From NCBI GenBank assembly GCA_964418585.1, contig CAYQMG010000188.1, positions 62,001-126,000 on the forward strand: a stretch of 64,000 nucleotides of DNA, read 5' to 3'. Below, in pieces: positions 37,684 to 46,215 of this stretch; positions within the stretch are counted from its first letter, which is position 1, and every line of letters starts with the position of its first letter. The translations under genes and the position numbers were made by a program. Below the pieces are notes generated by a model. It did not search any database, had not been told where the DNA came from, and worked only from the letters and a program-made list of their open reading frames with translations. The DNA comes from JAJRTE01 sp964418585 (GTDB taxonomy: Bacteria > Myxococcota_A > UBA796 > JAJRTE01).

Positions 37684-38691
37684 ATGCACTCGCGATGGAC
37701 TCGAACCATCTTGACCCTTGCCCTCGTCGCACCCGTCCTGCACGCGTGCCAGGAAGAGGAGACCACCGTCACCTACGTCCTGTGCAGCCCGCGGATCGAT
37801 GTGGTCCAGCCTGCCGACGAGGGAGCCGTTGTCTCCACCGGAGGAGGAACGCTTCTGGTTGAAGGGACCTATCTCTGGATCCCGGACACCTCCGCAAGCG
37901 GGTCCTCGGAAGAGCCCACATCGACACCGCAGGTTTCCGCCCACGACGAACTTGCCGACATCGAAGTGCGAATCAGCGGGCGACGCGCCATTGTGACCAG
38001 TGCCTATGAACGGTCGTTGACCGATGTGCCAAACGCCCAGTTGGCGGATGACGGGTCCGTCCTGGACGGCTACTCGAATTGCACCACCTGCGCTTCCTGC
38101 ATGGAGGAGAACCCGAACGGTTGCGGCGGCTGCTCCGCCGCCTGCGCGGGGTGTATTCAGGTGGTCGAGTTTGACGTGCCCTTGCTCCTGCCGGGGGCGG
38201 GAGGAACCAGCACGGACGACGGCAACCTCCTGTCCTGGATCGAGGTCGTGACCCGCGCCGGTCGCTCCAACGCCCTGTCTTACTCGTTTCCTCCTGCCTG
38301 CAGCGATGGCGTCGACAACGATTCGGATGGGGCCATCGACGACGACGACAGCGCCTGCACCCTGTCCCCCTGGAGCGAGCTGCCTCCTTGCGAGGACGGG
38401 GTGGACAACGACGGAGACGGGTGGGTGGATGGAGACGACCCCGGTTGCCTGTCAGGGGAGACGCCACCGGTGGAGGAGGACCCCTGCAACGATGGGGTGG
38501 ACAACGATGGAGACGGTCTCATCGACCTGGCTGATCCGGCATGCGCCGATGACCCCCGCGGCCAGTCGGAGACCGCCTTTGTTCCACCGCCCGCGTGTGC
38601 CAACGGGGTGGACGACGACGGAGACTATCTGATCGATGCCGATGACCCCCGTTGCTCCTCCGGGAATGACACGGACGAGAGCCAGCCCTAG
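37684..38691 (+). CDS. Lipoprotein with four DGVDNDGDG calcium-binding-type repeats
   Basis: A 335-residue predicted lipoprotein; the lipobox ends LVAPVLHAC (Cys22). The first 200 residues have no known domain but contain a cysteine cluster (CTTCASCMEENPNGCGGCSAACAGC, about residues 137-161). The last 130 residues hold four tandem C-x-DGVDNDxDG-xx-D-xx-DPxC repeats, related to thrombospondin type 3 calcium-binding repeats and common on myxobacterial surface lipoproteins. It starts 13 nt after the PBP1a stop. The substrate or ligand is unknown; surface exposure is inferred from the family. Confidence 0.8.
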   Translation: MHSRWTRTILTLALVAPVLHACQEEETTVTYVLCSPRIDVVQPADEGAVVSTGGGTLLVEGTYLWIPDTSASGSSEEPTSTPQVSAHDELADIEVRISGRRAIVTSAYERSLTDVPNAQLADDGSVLDGYSNCTTCASCMEENPNGCGGCSAACAGCIQVVEFDVPLLLPGAGGTSTDDGNLLSWIEVVTRAGRSNALSYSFPPACSDGVDNDSDGAIDDDDSACTLSPWSELPPCEDGVDNDGDGWVDGDDPGCLSGETPPVEEDPCNDGVDNDGDGLIDLADPACADDPRGQSETAFVPPPACANGVDDDGDYLIDADDPRCSSGNDTDESQP

Positions 38692-38709
38692 CCACGGAGA
38701 GGAGACAAC

Positions 38710-39018
38710 ATGACCGTTCAATACACCCAGACCACCAAGAAGATTTGCCACCATTGTCGGCGGGAGGTGCCCTGGGACACCCGGATCCTCAGAACAGAAA
38801 CCTGCCCCTGGTGCGGGTCTGATTTGCATGTGTGCCTCAACTGCAAGTTCCACGACGTCAGTCGCCACAACGAATGCCAGATTCCCGGTACGGACCGAGT
38901 CAAGGAAAGAGACCGGGCCAACTACTGCAACGACTTTGTCTTCCGTGACGGCGCGCCAGGGGATGACCGCGCCCAGATCGATGCCAAGAACAAGCTGAAG
39001 AACCTCTTCAGTATCTAG
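38710..39018 (+). CDS. Small zinc-ribbon protein of unknown function
   Basis: A 102-residue protein with three CxxC-type pairs: ICHHCRR, TCPWCGS and VCLNCKFHD, then NECQ and NYCND. The CLNCKFHD...NECQIPGTDRVKERDRANYCNDF block matches a widespread family of uncharacterised small proteins that seem to bind zinc. The ATG has GGAG 8 nt upstream and follows the lipoprotein gene by 18 nt. No signal peptide. Probably cytoplasmic. Confidence 0.75.
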   Translation: MTVQYTQTTKKICHHCRREVPWDTRILRTETCPWCGSDLHVCLNCKFHDVSRHNECQIPGTDRVKERDRANYCNDFVFRDGAPGDDRAQIDAKNKLKNLFSI

Positions 39019-39072
39019 CCCCGGCCCATCCCCGCCTCGAGTCTGTCACGCCGGGTGCTGGAAGCCCCTCTT

Positions 39073-39085
39073 CGCCGAAACGGCG
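39073..39085. terminator. Short hairpin between convergent genes
   Basis: CGCCG-AAA-CGGCG forms a 5-bp stem followed by TT on the plus strand. It is the only hairpin seen in the 142-nt gap downstream of the zinc-ribbon gene. Weak as an intrinsic terminator. Confidence 0.25.
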
Positions 39086-39160
39086 TTCCGTGTCCGCCGG
39101 GAGTACGTGGCGCCGGTTCCGGGACGTTCATGGGTCTGTCCCGGTGCTGGATCAGCCGGC

Positions 39161-39724
39161 TTACTCGAGCGACGGTTCCTGCAAAGTGGTGATCGGGACC
39201 TCCGCACCGGTGGGAGGGCGTTCCACCGACTCCTCGATGTGGGAAAAAAGGGAAGGAAACGGGCTCTCGTACCCGTGGCACGTGTCCAGGGCCTCGAGCA
39301 ATGGCTCGGCGATACGCTTCAGTTGCATGCGATAGCGCCGGTAGTTCACGGACATGGCCGTTGGCATGTCCTCGGTGGTCCGCAGGTAGAGCCAAAACTC
39401 GTCCAGGAGTCGATAGAAGCGGTCGCAAAGGTCGAGGCATTCCACGGGAAGCGACAGCAGATCGTCCGGCTTCACCTGTTCGTACCGGCTTTTCAGCACG
39501 TTCAGCAGCGGTTCCCGTACCCGCATCTTGGTCCAAATCTCCATCAACAGCCATTCACGGAGTTCCAGATCCTCGACAATCCGCCGCACTTCCTGGCTCA
39601 AGATGTAGGCCAGTTTTCGCTTGCGACTCAGATCTCGTGACCGTCGCCTGATCGACGCACGGGCAGCCTTCCGGCCCTTCCTTCCTTCCCGCCCCGGCTC
39701 GTTGTCTGCTCTCTTCTTCGCCAT
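39161..39724 (-). CDS. Helical, strongly charged protein of unknown function
   Basis: A 187-residue protein I do not recognise. The first 40 residues are Lys/Arg-rich (GRKGRKAARASIRRRSRD). Residues 45-150 are predicted amphipathic helices (VRRIVEDLELREWLLMEIWTKM, DLCDRFYRLLDEFWLYLR, LKRIAEPLLEALDTCHGYE). No membrane segment. Start chosen at the ATG giving MAKKRADNEP; a further in-frame ATG lies 12 nt upstream, and the longer frame to 39889 is low-complexity and unlikely. It could be a nucleic-acid-associated or scaffolding protein, but nothing in its context supports a specific role. Confidence 0.55.
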   Translation of the reverse strand: MAKKRADNEPGREGRKGRKAARASIRRRSRDLSRKRKLAYILSQEVRRIVEDLELREWLLMEIWTKMRVREPLLNVLKSRYEQVKPDDLLSLPVECLDLCDRFYRLLDEFWLYLRTTEDMPTAMSVNYRRYRMQLKRIAEPLLEALDTCHGYESPFPSLFSHIEESVERPPTGAEVPITTLQEPSLE

Positions 39725-39879
39725 GGCTCCGTCCATCCCCGTCTGGCCCGAACCTCGGGGAGGTCCTTCGGCCCGGTGACCCCCTCGTCCACCTCCCGGC
39801 GCCTCACCCGGGACTCTTTCGCTCCCAGGTCGTCCGCCCGGGCTTCTTGATTCTACACCAGGAGTACTCGTCGCGCCAC

Positions 39880-40460
39880 CGCCCACCACTTGCTGACCAG
39901 GCGTGATCCGTTCTCGCTGCCGCAGGCGGATGGCCGCCCCGCCGCAGCCTTGCCGCCGGAAAGCGGTGCTTCAGGTGCAGGCCAGCATTCTCACCGAGGA
40001 GGAAAACACGCAGACGCACATGGTTCAGCAGAATCTCTTGCAACCCCTCGACCCGTCCTTTCTCCCGGCCTCTGCGTTCTCCTTTTTCGCGGCCTTCCGT
40101 GCCGCCCTGGTCTCGAATTCCGACCATTCAGTCCGGTCCATCTCCATCGCCTCCTTGCGTTGCTCCTCGCAGAGCCATTCGTTCGTCCGGGCTTCCGCTC
40201 CCCCTCCCGGCCCAGATACTTCTGGACGCAGTACCACGCCAGGAACTTCTTCTCCGCAACGTCTTTCGCCGACAAGATCGCCTTCAGACACGCCTTCTGA
40301 CGCCACTTCGGGCACCCGCCCCCATCCCATCAGGGCGCCAGGGCCGTCCACAGGGCGTCCGGCTTTCCTGGGAACCGGGTCGCTTCCCGATGTCTTCCTC
40401 GAGGGTTCCGGCGGAACGTGGTCGACCGGCCTGCGTGGGGTGGCGTTGCTTCTGTGAATG
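39880..40460 (-). pseudogene. Frameshifted remnant of an Rpn/YhgA-like (PD-(D/E)XK transposase-nuclease family) gene
   Basis: Coding-like protein pieces line up in order on the minus strand but in three different frames. First come FPGKPDALWTALAP and WRQKACLKAILSAKD, continuing VAEKKFLAWYCVQKYLG. These are followed by ARTNEWLCEEQRKEAMEMD, continuing RTEWSEFETRAARKAAKKE, and finally GREKGRVEGLQEILLNHVRL. The closing E-G-R-x-x-G-R-x-E-G-L helix is the hallmark C-terminus of Rpn/DUF4351-like proteins. No single frame spans the region, so at least two frameshifts plus a stop (after LWTALAP) inactivate it. The family call rests mostly on the C-terminal pattern. The rest of the 39725-40669 gap contains no intact gene. 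Confidence 0.45.
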
Positions 40461-40507
40461 GGAATCGACCATTCGAAGTGCAATCCTTTGCCCGTGGATG
40501 CCGTTAA

Positions 40508-40519
40508 TTCTGTACAGAA
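40508..40519. promoter_or_regulatory. 12-bp perfect palindrome upstream of a lipoprotein gene
   Basis: TTCTGTACAGAA is a perfect inverted repeat inside a locally AT-rich stretch 150 nt upstream of the lipoprotein start at 40670. It has the look of a dimeric repressor operator, but no matching regulator is encoded nearby. Confidence 0.25.
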
Positions 40520-40669
40520 GGAAGAATAGCCAGCATATTGTTGGTAGTGCCAATTTTTGCACGGAGTGGACAGGGGCAGAGCAGGGGAGTGCTGCCCACC
40601 GCCTGGCACCTGTCTGGCACGAACTCTGCAACCTCACCGTGCAGGTTCCTCTGCGGAGGAGGGGAAGTC

Positions 40670-42004
40670 ATGGTGAAACGAATCCTGGTCGCAAGCAGCC
40701 TCGTGTTGCTCCTGGGAGCTTGCGAAGATGGTGCGGTCGAGTCCCCCGAAATCCCGGACTCCTGGACAGTGGAGGAGGAGACGCCCACACCGGTGGGGGA
40801 GGCCGACCCAACACCGGAAGGTCCCGATGACGGTTCGTTTCCCACCGGGACACCAACGCCGGGTGATGGGAGCGACATCACGCCGACGCCGTCAGGTGTG
40901 GATGGGGCGACACCTGAGCCGGTGGATACGGACCGGGACGGGGTAGCGGACTGGGAGGACAATTGTCCCGAGATTGCCAACCCGTCCCAGCGGGACACGG
41001 ACCAGGATGGGGCCGGGGATGTGTGCGATCCGTGTCCGTCCGACAACCCGGATGACCCGGACCAGGATGGCGAATGTGGTCGAGATGATGCAGCCGGCGC
41101 ATCGTTCGACATTCTCGGAACCGTTCCTGACGATGGGTTCCAGGCGGTGGCCACGGCCTTGGCCGGCAAGATTTACTTCACGGCACCATACCCCGGGGAT
41201 GTGAACAAGGTCTTGGTCGCCATCGAGGACGAGTGGGGGCGGGTTCAGTTTCCCCAGGTGGTTTTGTTCGAGGATGAGGCCACGTTCCTCCCGGTTCTCG
41301 AGGCAGACACCGACTACTGCATGACCGTGGAGATCGCGGAGCAAGCTGCTGTGCCGGCAGTCTGGCCGTTGGTCCACGAAGCCTGTTTCACGACCCGGGT
41401 GCCGTGCGGTGTGCCCGTTGACGTGGGGCACGACGCCGCCGTGGTGCGGCTGGGCGGTGGCGAGCGGGCTCTGAACGCACTGAATGCCCTGCTGCAGCGT
41501 TACAGCGACGACTATCCCATCGCCTTGCTTCTGGAAGACATCGCCAGGAGCCAGACCTTCCCGGTGGAGGGGCTCGAGGCGGCCATGGGCGCGTGGCGCA
41601 ACCAGGATGGTATCCAGGAGAAGGTTCTGTATCCGGAAGGGTACACCGCCTCGTTCCCGGAATGCGCCATCTCCGGGGACGGTACCCTCACCTGTCGAGG
41701 CTTCCAGGCGACCATTCCATTTTACTCGGATGGAATGGCAGTCCATCTCTATCTCGCACAACCCCGTTTTTCCGGAACCCTGGAGCAGTCCGGGGACATC
41801 ACCACGATGGACCAATTCACGCTTACCGGGGCGGTGACGCCGGAGAACGTGGCTCGCATGGAGCAGGAACTGGGAGTGGAAGGCGTCTCTGCCCTCCTGG
41901 TCCTCGATGTGGACCTGGATGGGGATGGCGCGCCTGACGCGGCCAGTGTCGAGGTGCGGACCCACCCCCGACCGCTCGACCTGCTCGACGCTGCCTGCCG
42001 GTGA
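40670..42004 (+). CDS. Lipoprotein with thrombospondin type 3-like repeats
   Basis: A 444-residue predicted lipoprotein; lipobox LVLLLGAC with Cys18. A Pro/Thr/Glu-rich spacer (about 20-85) precedes calcium-binding-type repeats DTDRDGVADWEDNCPEIANP and DTDQDGAGDVCDPC (about 86-145). The remaining 300 residues are a folded domain of unknown type with four to six cysteines (DYCMTVE, HEACFTTRVPCGVP, FPECAISGDGTLTCRG), likely disulfide-bonded. The ATG at 40670 has GGAGGAGGGG upstream, which decides it over the longer frame from 40538. It is convergent with the GT39-like gene and probably outer-membrane or surface located. Confidence 0.8.
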   Translation: MVKRILVASSLVLLLGACEDGAVESPEIPDSWTVEEETPTPVGEADPTPEGPDDGSFPTGTPTPGDGSDITPTPSGVDGATPEPVDTDRDGVADWEDNCPEIANPSQRDTDQDGAGDVCDPCPSDNPDDPDQDGECGRDDAAGASFDILGTVPDDGFQAVATALAGKIYFTAPYPGDVNKVLVAIEDEWGRVQFPQVVLFEDEATFLPVLEADTDYCMTVEIAEQAAVPAVWPLVHEACFTTRVPCGVPVDVGHDAAVVRLGGGERALNALNALLQRYSDDYPIALLLEDIARSQTFPVEGLEAAMGAWRNQDGIQEKVLYPEGYTASFPECAISGDGTLTCRGFQATIPFYSDGMAVHLYLAQPRFSGTLEQSGDITTMDQFTLTGAVTPENVARMEQELGVEGVSALLVLDVDLDGDGAPDAASVEVRTHPRPLDLLDAACR

Positions 42005-42095
42005 CCGCACGGGCGGACCGTTGCGTTCCGGTGCCGCGCGGGGGGCCTGCGCCGGCAGGGCGCACAACCAGGCCGCTCCTCCGGTTCACCGAATC

Positions 42096-43916
42096 TCAAT
42101 CTTGTCCGGAGCGTTGGTGTCGTATCCGTTGGTACAACAGGAGATGGAACTGGAGGGCGTTGTGCTGAGGCGTGAATTCCCGGACGAGTTCGAAGTCTTT
42201 TCGTAGGTCACAGAGATCCCTGGGCGGTTGGTTCTCACCGTGTAGGACTTCAGCCGATCCGTGTGCGGGTGAGGCGGGCAGTCGGTCGCCCAGTTTCTCG
42301 ATACGCCAGGACACCGGGGGAGGGGTCCAGGCCTGCGGCGGCGGTTTCCAGGACGCGCCCGGGCTGCACCAGGGTTCCGTGCTCAACACCAGGTCCAGCG
42401 TATCCCCGCGCATCAGGAAGCGATCCGGGTCCATTTCGAATACCGGTATGTCCTCCAGTTGGATGTCGTGTCGTCGCGCGAACTCGAGCAGGTGGTAAGC
42501 GTAGTCGAACGTGGTTTCATATTCGCAGGGGATGGTGGGCTCCCGCACGAACCCCACGCGGAGGCGCTCCGAGGAGTCGTGGTCGAGTGACTTCAAGACT
42601 TGGAGGAGTGGGTCGAGTCCGAGTGCGTCTGGTCGGGGCGTTCGTATCCAGATCTGAGGGCATCCCGGGTCGACACTCTGCAGGAACGCCGGGCGCCAGG
42701 TGCCGGCATCCGGTGGGATTCCCGGAATCGGTATCGTGACTGCAGCCTGCTGGAGCAGGCCCACCAGGCCGGCACCGCCCACGAGCAGGTCCCGCCCCCT
42801 TCGTGAGGCCAGGGTGGCCGTTCCCACCGCAAGGAGAGACGCTGCCAGGGGAAGGGCCGGCACGATCAGGCGCGGATACTTCTTGGGAATCAAGGTCAGG
42901 GTGACCAGAACCAGAAAGAAGGCGGTAAGGAGCCAACTTCGGCTCCGGGCGCCCAGGTGCAAGGCCCCGATGAGCAGGGGCAGGGTCCAGGCCAGTCCCA
43001 GGCCGAGGCCGAACAGGACCACAGGATAGTAGGCCAGGTGGAGGAGTAGCCCCACGTCGGCCTTGGCCGCCATCGAGGCGGCCCCGTAGGCTGCCTGGCT
43101 TTCCCAGTGCGTTGCGACCCAGAGAGCGGGGAGTGGCAAGGCTGTGAGCACGAGGAGTCCGAGCCGGCTCAGCACAGCCGCGCCATGGGTCCGGATCCCG
43201 GCAATCACCAGCAGTCCCAGTGGTGCGGCCACGTAGAGAAGGAACGTCTGCTTGGACAGGAGGCCGGCTGCGATCGTGGCCGCGAGCAACAGGGTCGGGA
43301 TGGTTCGGGAGAATCCGCGGGTCCTGAGCGCAAGCCCCAGAGAGAGCGCCACCCACAGTGCCACGAAGGGTTCCAGCAAGGCGTGCCTGGCCGTGGCGGA
43401 GGCCAGGGGGAAGGTTGCGTAGGCCAGTGCTGCGATCACTCCGGCCCACCCCGACTCTCCTGGGGACAGGCGAAAACGCCGTGGCCAGGCCCGTGCATGA
43501 ACCCGCTGTTCGTTTCTTAGTCGCTCCTGCCCGGCTGCAACCGTGGTCATCCAGGCCACGGCCACCAGGGCAAGACTCGACCAGGCTGTAAGCAGCCCGC
43601 CCATACCTCGAGGAAACGGACCCTGGACGGGGAGCCACGAAAGGATGGCACCGTTGAGAAGAGCAAAAAGCGGGGGATAGTCCGAAGGGCTGGTGAAGGC
43701 CGTGTAGGTTGCCCGGGCGATCCCGGCGTCGTCGATGAGGTCCTTGTAGAGTTCCACGGCGCCGAGATGACCCGCCTCATCTCCGTCCGGCGGCCCGGCG
43801 TCCATGGCTTGCCAGTGGAGGCTCGAGAGCACGTGGAACAGGAGCACGAGCGCCAGCCCCCCGAGAGGACCACCCCGGAGCCGGTACCGCCTGCGTTCTC
43901 GAGTCAGCTTCAGCAT
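42096..43916 (-). CDS. GT39/ArnT-like membrane glycosyltransferase
   Basis: A 606-residue GT-C-fold protein with about ten helices. The catalytic-type acidic motif DGDEAGHLGAVELYKDL lies in the first extracytoplasmic loop (about residue 45), as in Dol-P-Man-dependent (PMT) and ArnT transferases; SPSDYPPLFALLNGAILSW follows. A PKKYPRLIVPALPLAASL segment (about 340) is the usual KxPRY-like motif. The C-terminal 200 residues form a periplasmic domain. It would move a polyprenyl-linked sugar onto a lipid or protein acceptor; the substrate is unknown. The ATG at 43916 lacks a strong ribosome site. It is 63 nt downstream of the transketolase gene. Confidence 0.8.
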   Translation of the reverse strand: MLKLTRERRRYRLRGGPLGGLALVLLFHVLSSLHWQAMDAGPPDGDEAGHLGAVELYKDLIDDAGIARATYTAFTSPSDYPPLFALLNGAILSWLPVQGPFPRGMGGLLTAWSSLALVAVAWMTTVAAGQERLRNEQRVHARAWPRRFRLSPGESGWAGVIAALAYATFPLASATARHALLEPFVALWVALSLGLALRTRGFSRTIPTLLLAATIAAGLLSKQTFLLYVAAPLGLLVIAGIRTHGAAVLSRLGLLVLTALPLPALWVATHWESQAAYGAASMAAKADVGLLLHLAYYPVVLFGLGLGLAWTLPLLIGALHLGARSRSWLLTAFFLVLVTLTLIPKKYPRLIVPALPLAASLLAVGTATLASRRGRDLLVGGAGLVGLLQQAAVTIPIPGIPPDAGTWRPAFLQSVDPGCPQIWIRTPRPDALGLDPLLQVLKSLDHDSSERLRVGFVREPTIPCEYETTFDYAYHLLEFARRHDIQLEDIPVFEMDPDRFLMRGDTLDLVLSTEPWCSPGASWKPPPQAWTPPPVSWRIEKLGDRLPASPAHGSAEVLHGENQPPRDLCDLRKDFELVREFTPQHNALQFHLLLYQRIRHQRSGQD

Positions 43917-43979
43917 GGGTATGTGCGGGTGGCAGGCGCTGCCGACCTTGCCTCTCCGTTCTTTGATTTCCGGGACCTC

Positions 43980-45905
43980 TCAGGTCCGCTGCTCGAGGGC
44001 CTCCCGGGCGCGGCGTGCAATGGATTCCGGATTCAATCCTGCGCGCGCGAACAGCTCTTTCGAGGGGCCGGAAGGTTGGTAGCCGAACACCCCCAGCTTG
44101 ATCAGGCGGGGACAGGTCCCCATGTCCAGGAGCGTCTCAGCCACGCTGGTGCCCAGGCCGCCAGAAATGCCGTGGTCCTCGCAGGTCACGATCAGACCGG
44201 TGTCCGCGGCCCGTTTCAGTGCCTGCCGGTCGATGGCCAGCGGGGTGGCGATGTGGAGCACCATGGCAGAGATACCGGCGTCGCGAAGGATCTGCCAGGC
44301 CGCCACCGCGTGGTGAGTCAGGGTTCCAGTGGAGACGAGGGCCAGGTCCGTTCCTGGACGCACCTCCACCGCCTTGCCATATGCGAACCGGTAGTTCCCC
44401 CCGAAAAGGGGGGCTCCATCCTCGGTGGTGAGGATGTCGAGCTTCGACCGACCCACGGCCACGAAAAACATTCCCGGTTCCGAGGCAATGGCCCGGATCA
44501 CTCGGTCCGTCTCGTTCGGGTCGGCAGGCACCACGACCTTGCACCCGGGCAGGTTGCGCATCAACCCGATGTAGTCGATGGCCTGGTGCGTCTTGCCGTC
44601 CTCGCCCACATCCAGCCCGCAATGCGTGGCGACCACCTTGACATTCGCCCTGTTGATGTCGTTCAACCGCTGCTGATTGTAGGCCTCGGCGGCAGCAAAC
44701 ACACCGAAGTCCGCCCAGAAGGTCACAACGCCCTGGGTGGAGAGCGCGCCCGCAGCTACGGCTGCATGGTGCTCCTGTATCCCGGCCTGGAAAAAGGAAC
44801 CCGGCCGTGCCTGGGCGAATGCGCCGGTCTTGACCGACACCGCCAGGTCGCAGTCGAACACGGCCATCGGGATGTCGGGGTTCTGCTCCCCCAGGTCGGC
44901 GAGGGCGTTCCCGAATGCACCCCGGTTGTCCATTCTGGTGCCCGGTTCATAGGTCCGCGGCGACCCCTGGACCAACTGCGGGAAGTTCTCCGGCACTTCG
45001 AAGACCGGCACCCGTTTGCGAGCTTCCGTCCGGAGCTTGCGGTAGTACTCGAGCCGGTTTTCAGTACCGAGTGCCTCCATGGCGGCGCCATGGGCTTGCT
45101 CATCGAGGGGGGCGCCGTGGTACTTGGCCTGGTTCTCCATGGCAGGCACCCCCTTGCCCATGGTGGTCTGCGCGAGGATACACACCAGATCGTCCGTTTG
45201 CACCGCTGTGCGGAGGGCCTTGTAGATCTCCTGGAAGTCGTGGCCGTCGATTTCCAGGACCCGCCAACCGTCCGCTTCCCAGCAGGCCCGAATGTCCTGG
45301 TACATGACCTCCCGAATGTCCCCGCTGATCTGCAGTCGATTGTAGTCCACGATCGCAGTCAGATTCTGGAGGCCGTGCTTGACTGCAAACCGGCGTGCCT
45401 CGGAGATTTGGCCCTTCTGCTGTTCGCCGTCCCCCATGCACACGAACACATGATAGTCGGTCCGGGTGAGCCGGGAGGCCAATGCCATGCCGCAGCCGGC
45501 GCTCAAGCCCTGGCCCAGGTTCCCCGTGGACCACTCCACTCCAGGAACCTCCCGCTCGATGTGCCCCTCGAATGGACTCCAGGGTTGTCGAAAACCACAG
45601 ATAACGTCGTCGATGTCGAAAAAACCTCGCCGTGCGAGCGTTGCGTAGACCCCCGGCGACGTGTGACCATGGCTCACCACGACGCGATCCCGGTCCGGTC
45701 GGTAGGGCGCGTCAGGATACACGTTGGCGCAAGCGTACAGGGTGGCGTAGAGGTCGACGGACGACATCGATCCGCCCGGATGGCCGGACCGCGCCAGGGT
45801 CGTCATGGTGAGAATGTCTGCACGGGCCTGTCGGGTGAAATCCCTGAGAGAGGAGAGGGTTTCCGGTCCCAACTCTTTTGCCTTGAAACCGAGCGGGTGT
45901 TCCAT
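43980..45905 (-). CDS. tkt: Transketolase
   Basis: A 641-residue thiamine-diphosphate enzyme of the pentose phosphate/Calvin pathways, single-chain. N-terminal domain: SGHPGGSMSSVDLYATLY, VSHGHTSPGVYA, STGNLGQGLS and the TPP/Mg motif GDGEQQKGQ...VDYN. Central pyrimidine domain: FQAGIQEHHAAVAAGALSTQG and THCGLDVGEDGKTHQ. C-terminal transketolase domain about 500-641. The split N/C two-gene form is not used. The ATG at 45905 has GCGAGGAT upstream; a 52-residue in-frame extension to 46061 is leader sequence. It reads divergently from the lytic transglycosylase gene. The GQISEARRF variant suggests a DXPS-like or sugar-specialised branch, so the exact substrates are not certain. Confidence 0.9.
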   Translation of the reverse strand: MEHPLGFKAKELGPETLSSLRDFTRQARADILTMTTLARSGHPGGSMSSVDLYATLYACANVYPDAPYRPDRDRVVVSHGHTSPGVYATLARRGFFDIDDVICGFRQPWSPFEGHIEREVPGVEWSTGNLGQGLSAGCGMALASRLTRTDYHVFVCMGDGEQQKGQISEARRFAVKHGLQNLTAIVDYNRLQISGDIREVMYQDIRACWEADGWRVLEIDGHDFQEIYKALRTAVQTDDLVCILAQTTMGKGVPAMENQAKYHGAPLDEQAHGAAMEALGTENRLEYYRKLRTEARKRVPVFEVPENFPQLVQGSPRTYEPGTRMDNRGAFGNALADLGEQNPDIPMAVFDCDLAVSVKTGAFAQARPGSFFQAGIQEHHAAVAAGALSTQGVVTFWADFGVFAAAEAYNQQRLNDINRANVKVVATHCGLDVGEDGKTHQAIDYIGLMRNLPGCKVVVPADPNETDRVIRAIASEPGMFFVAVGRSKLDILTTEDGAPLFGGNYRFAYGKAVEVRPGTDLALVSTGTLTHHAVAAWQILRDAGISAMVLHIATPLAIDRQALKRAADTGLIVTCEDHGISGGLGTSVAETLLDMGTCPRLIKLGVFGYQPSGPSKELFARAGLNPESIARRAREALEQRT

Positions 45906-45940
45906 GAGTCGAATCCTCGCAAGTGCTTGAGGGCGGATGT

Positions 45941-45959
45941 GCCGGCGATTCGCGCCGGC
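45941..45959 (-). promoter_or_regulatory. Stable hairpin in the transketolase mRNA leader
   Basis: GCCGGCG-ATTCG-CGCCGGC (plus-strand reading) is a perfect 7-bp, all-GC stem with a 5-nt loop, 36-54 nt upstream of the transketolase ATG. It has no T-tract. It could affect translation or mRNA stability. Confidence 0.3.
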
Positions 45960-46014
45960 GTCCGAAACATCGTGGAGTCGGTGCCCGGTGCATCCGGGAA
46001 GGCAACCAACCCGA

Positions 46015-46043
46015 TTGACGCACCTTGTTGACAGGGGTAGAAT
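46015..46043 (+). promoter_or_regulatory. Promoter of the lytic transglycosylase-selenoprotein operon
   Basis: TTGACG (46015-46020), a 17-nt spacer and TAGAAT (46038-46043) match sigma70 consensus at 5/6 each. The leader to the GTG start at 46216 would be about 165 nt. Confidence 0.55.
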
Positions 46044-46215
46044 ACCTTGCTTTTTCAGCACGTCAACTTCGATGTCGCCGGGAGGTCGGCGCGCGTGTCA
46101 CGAATGTCGAGAGTTTCCGGCTCAGGAACGGATGGGGGTGTGCGACCCGTCATGGTCGGACGACACGGGCAGCCGGCGGCCCATGCGCGCCATGCCCGGA
46201 CCAGGAGGTAGGCTC

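Noticed and set aside
40548..40559. Twelve-base match (CCAATTTTTGCA) to the selenoprotein gene at 48768-48779, both readable as PIFA
   Set aside because: The similarity stops after 12 bases on both sides, so there is no support for a duplicated or decayed thioredoxin gene.
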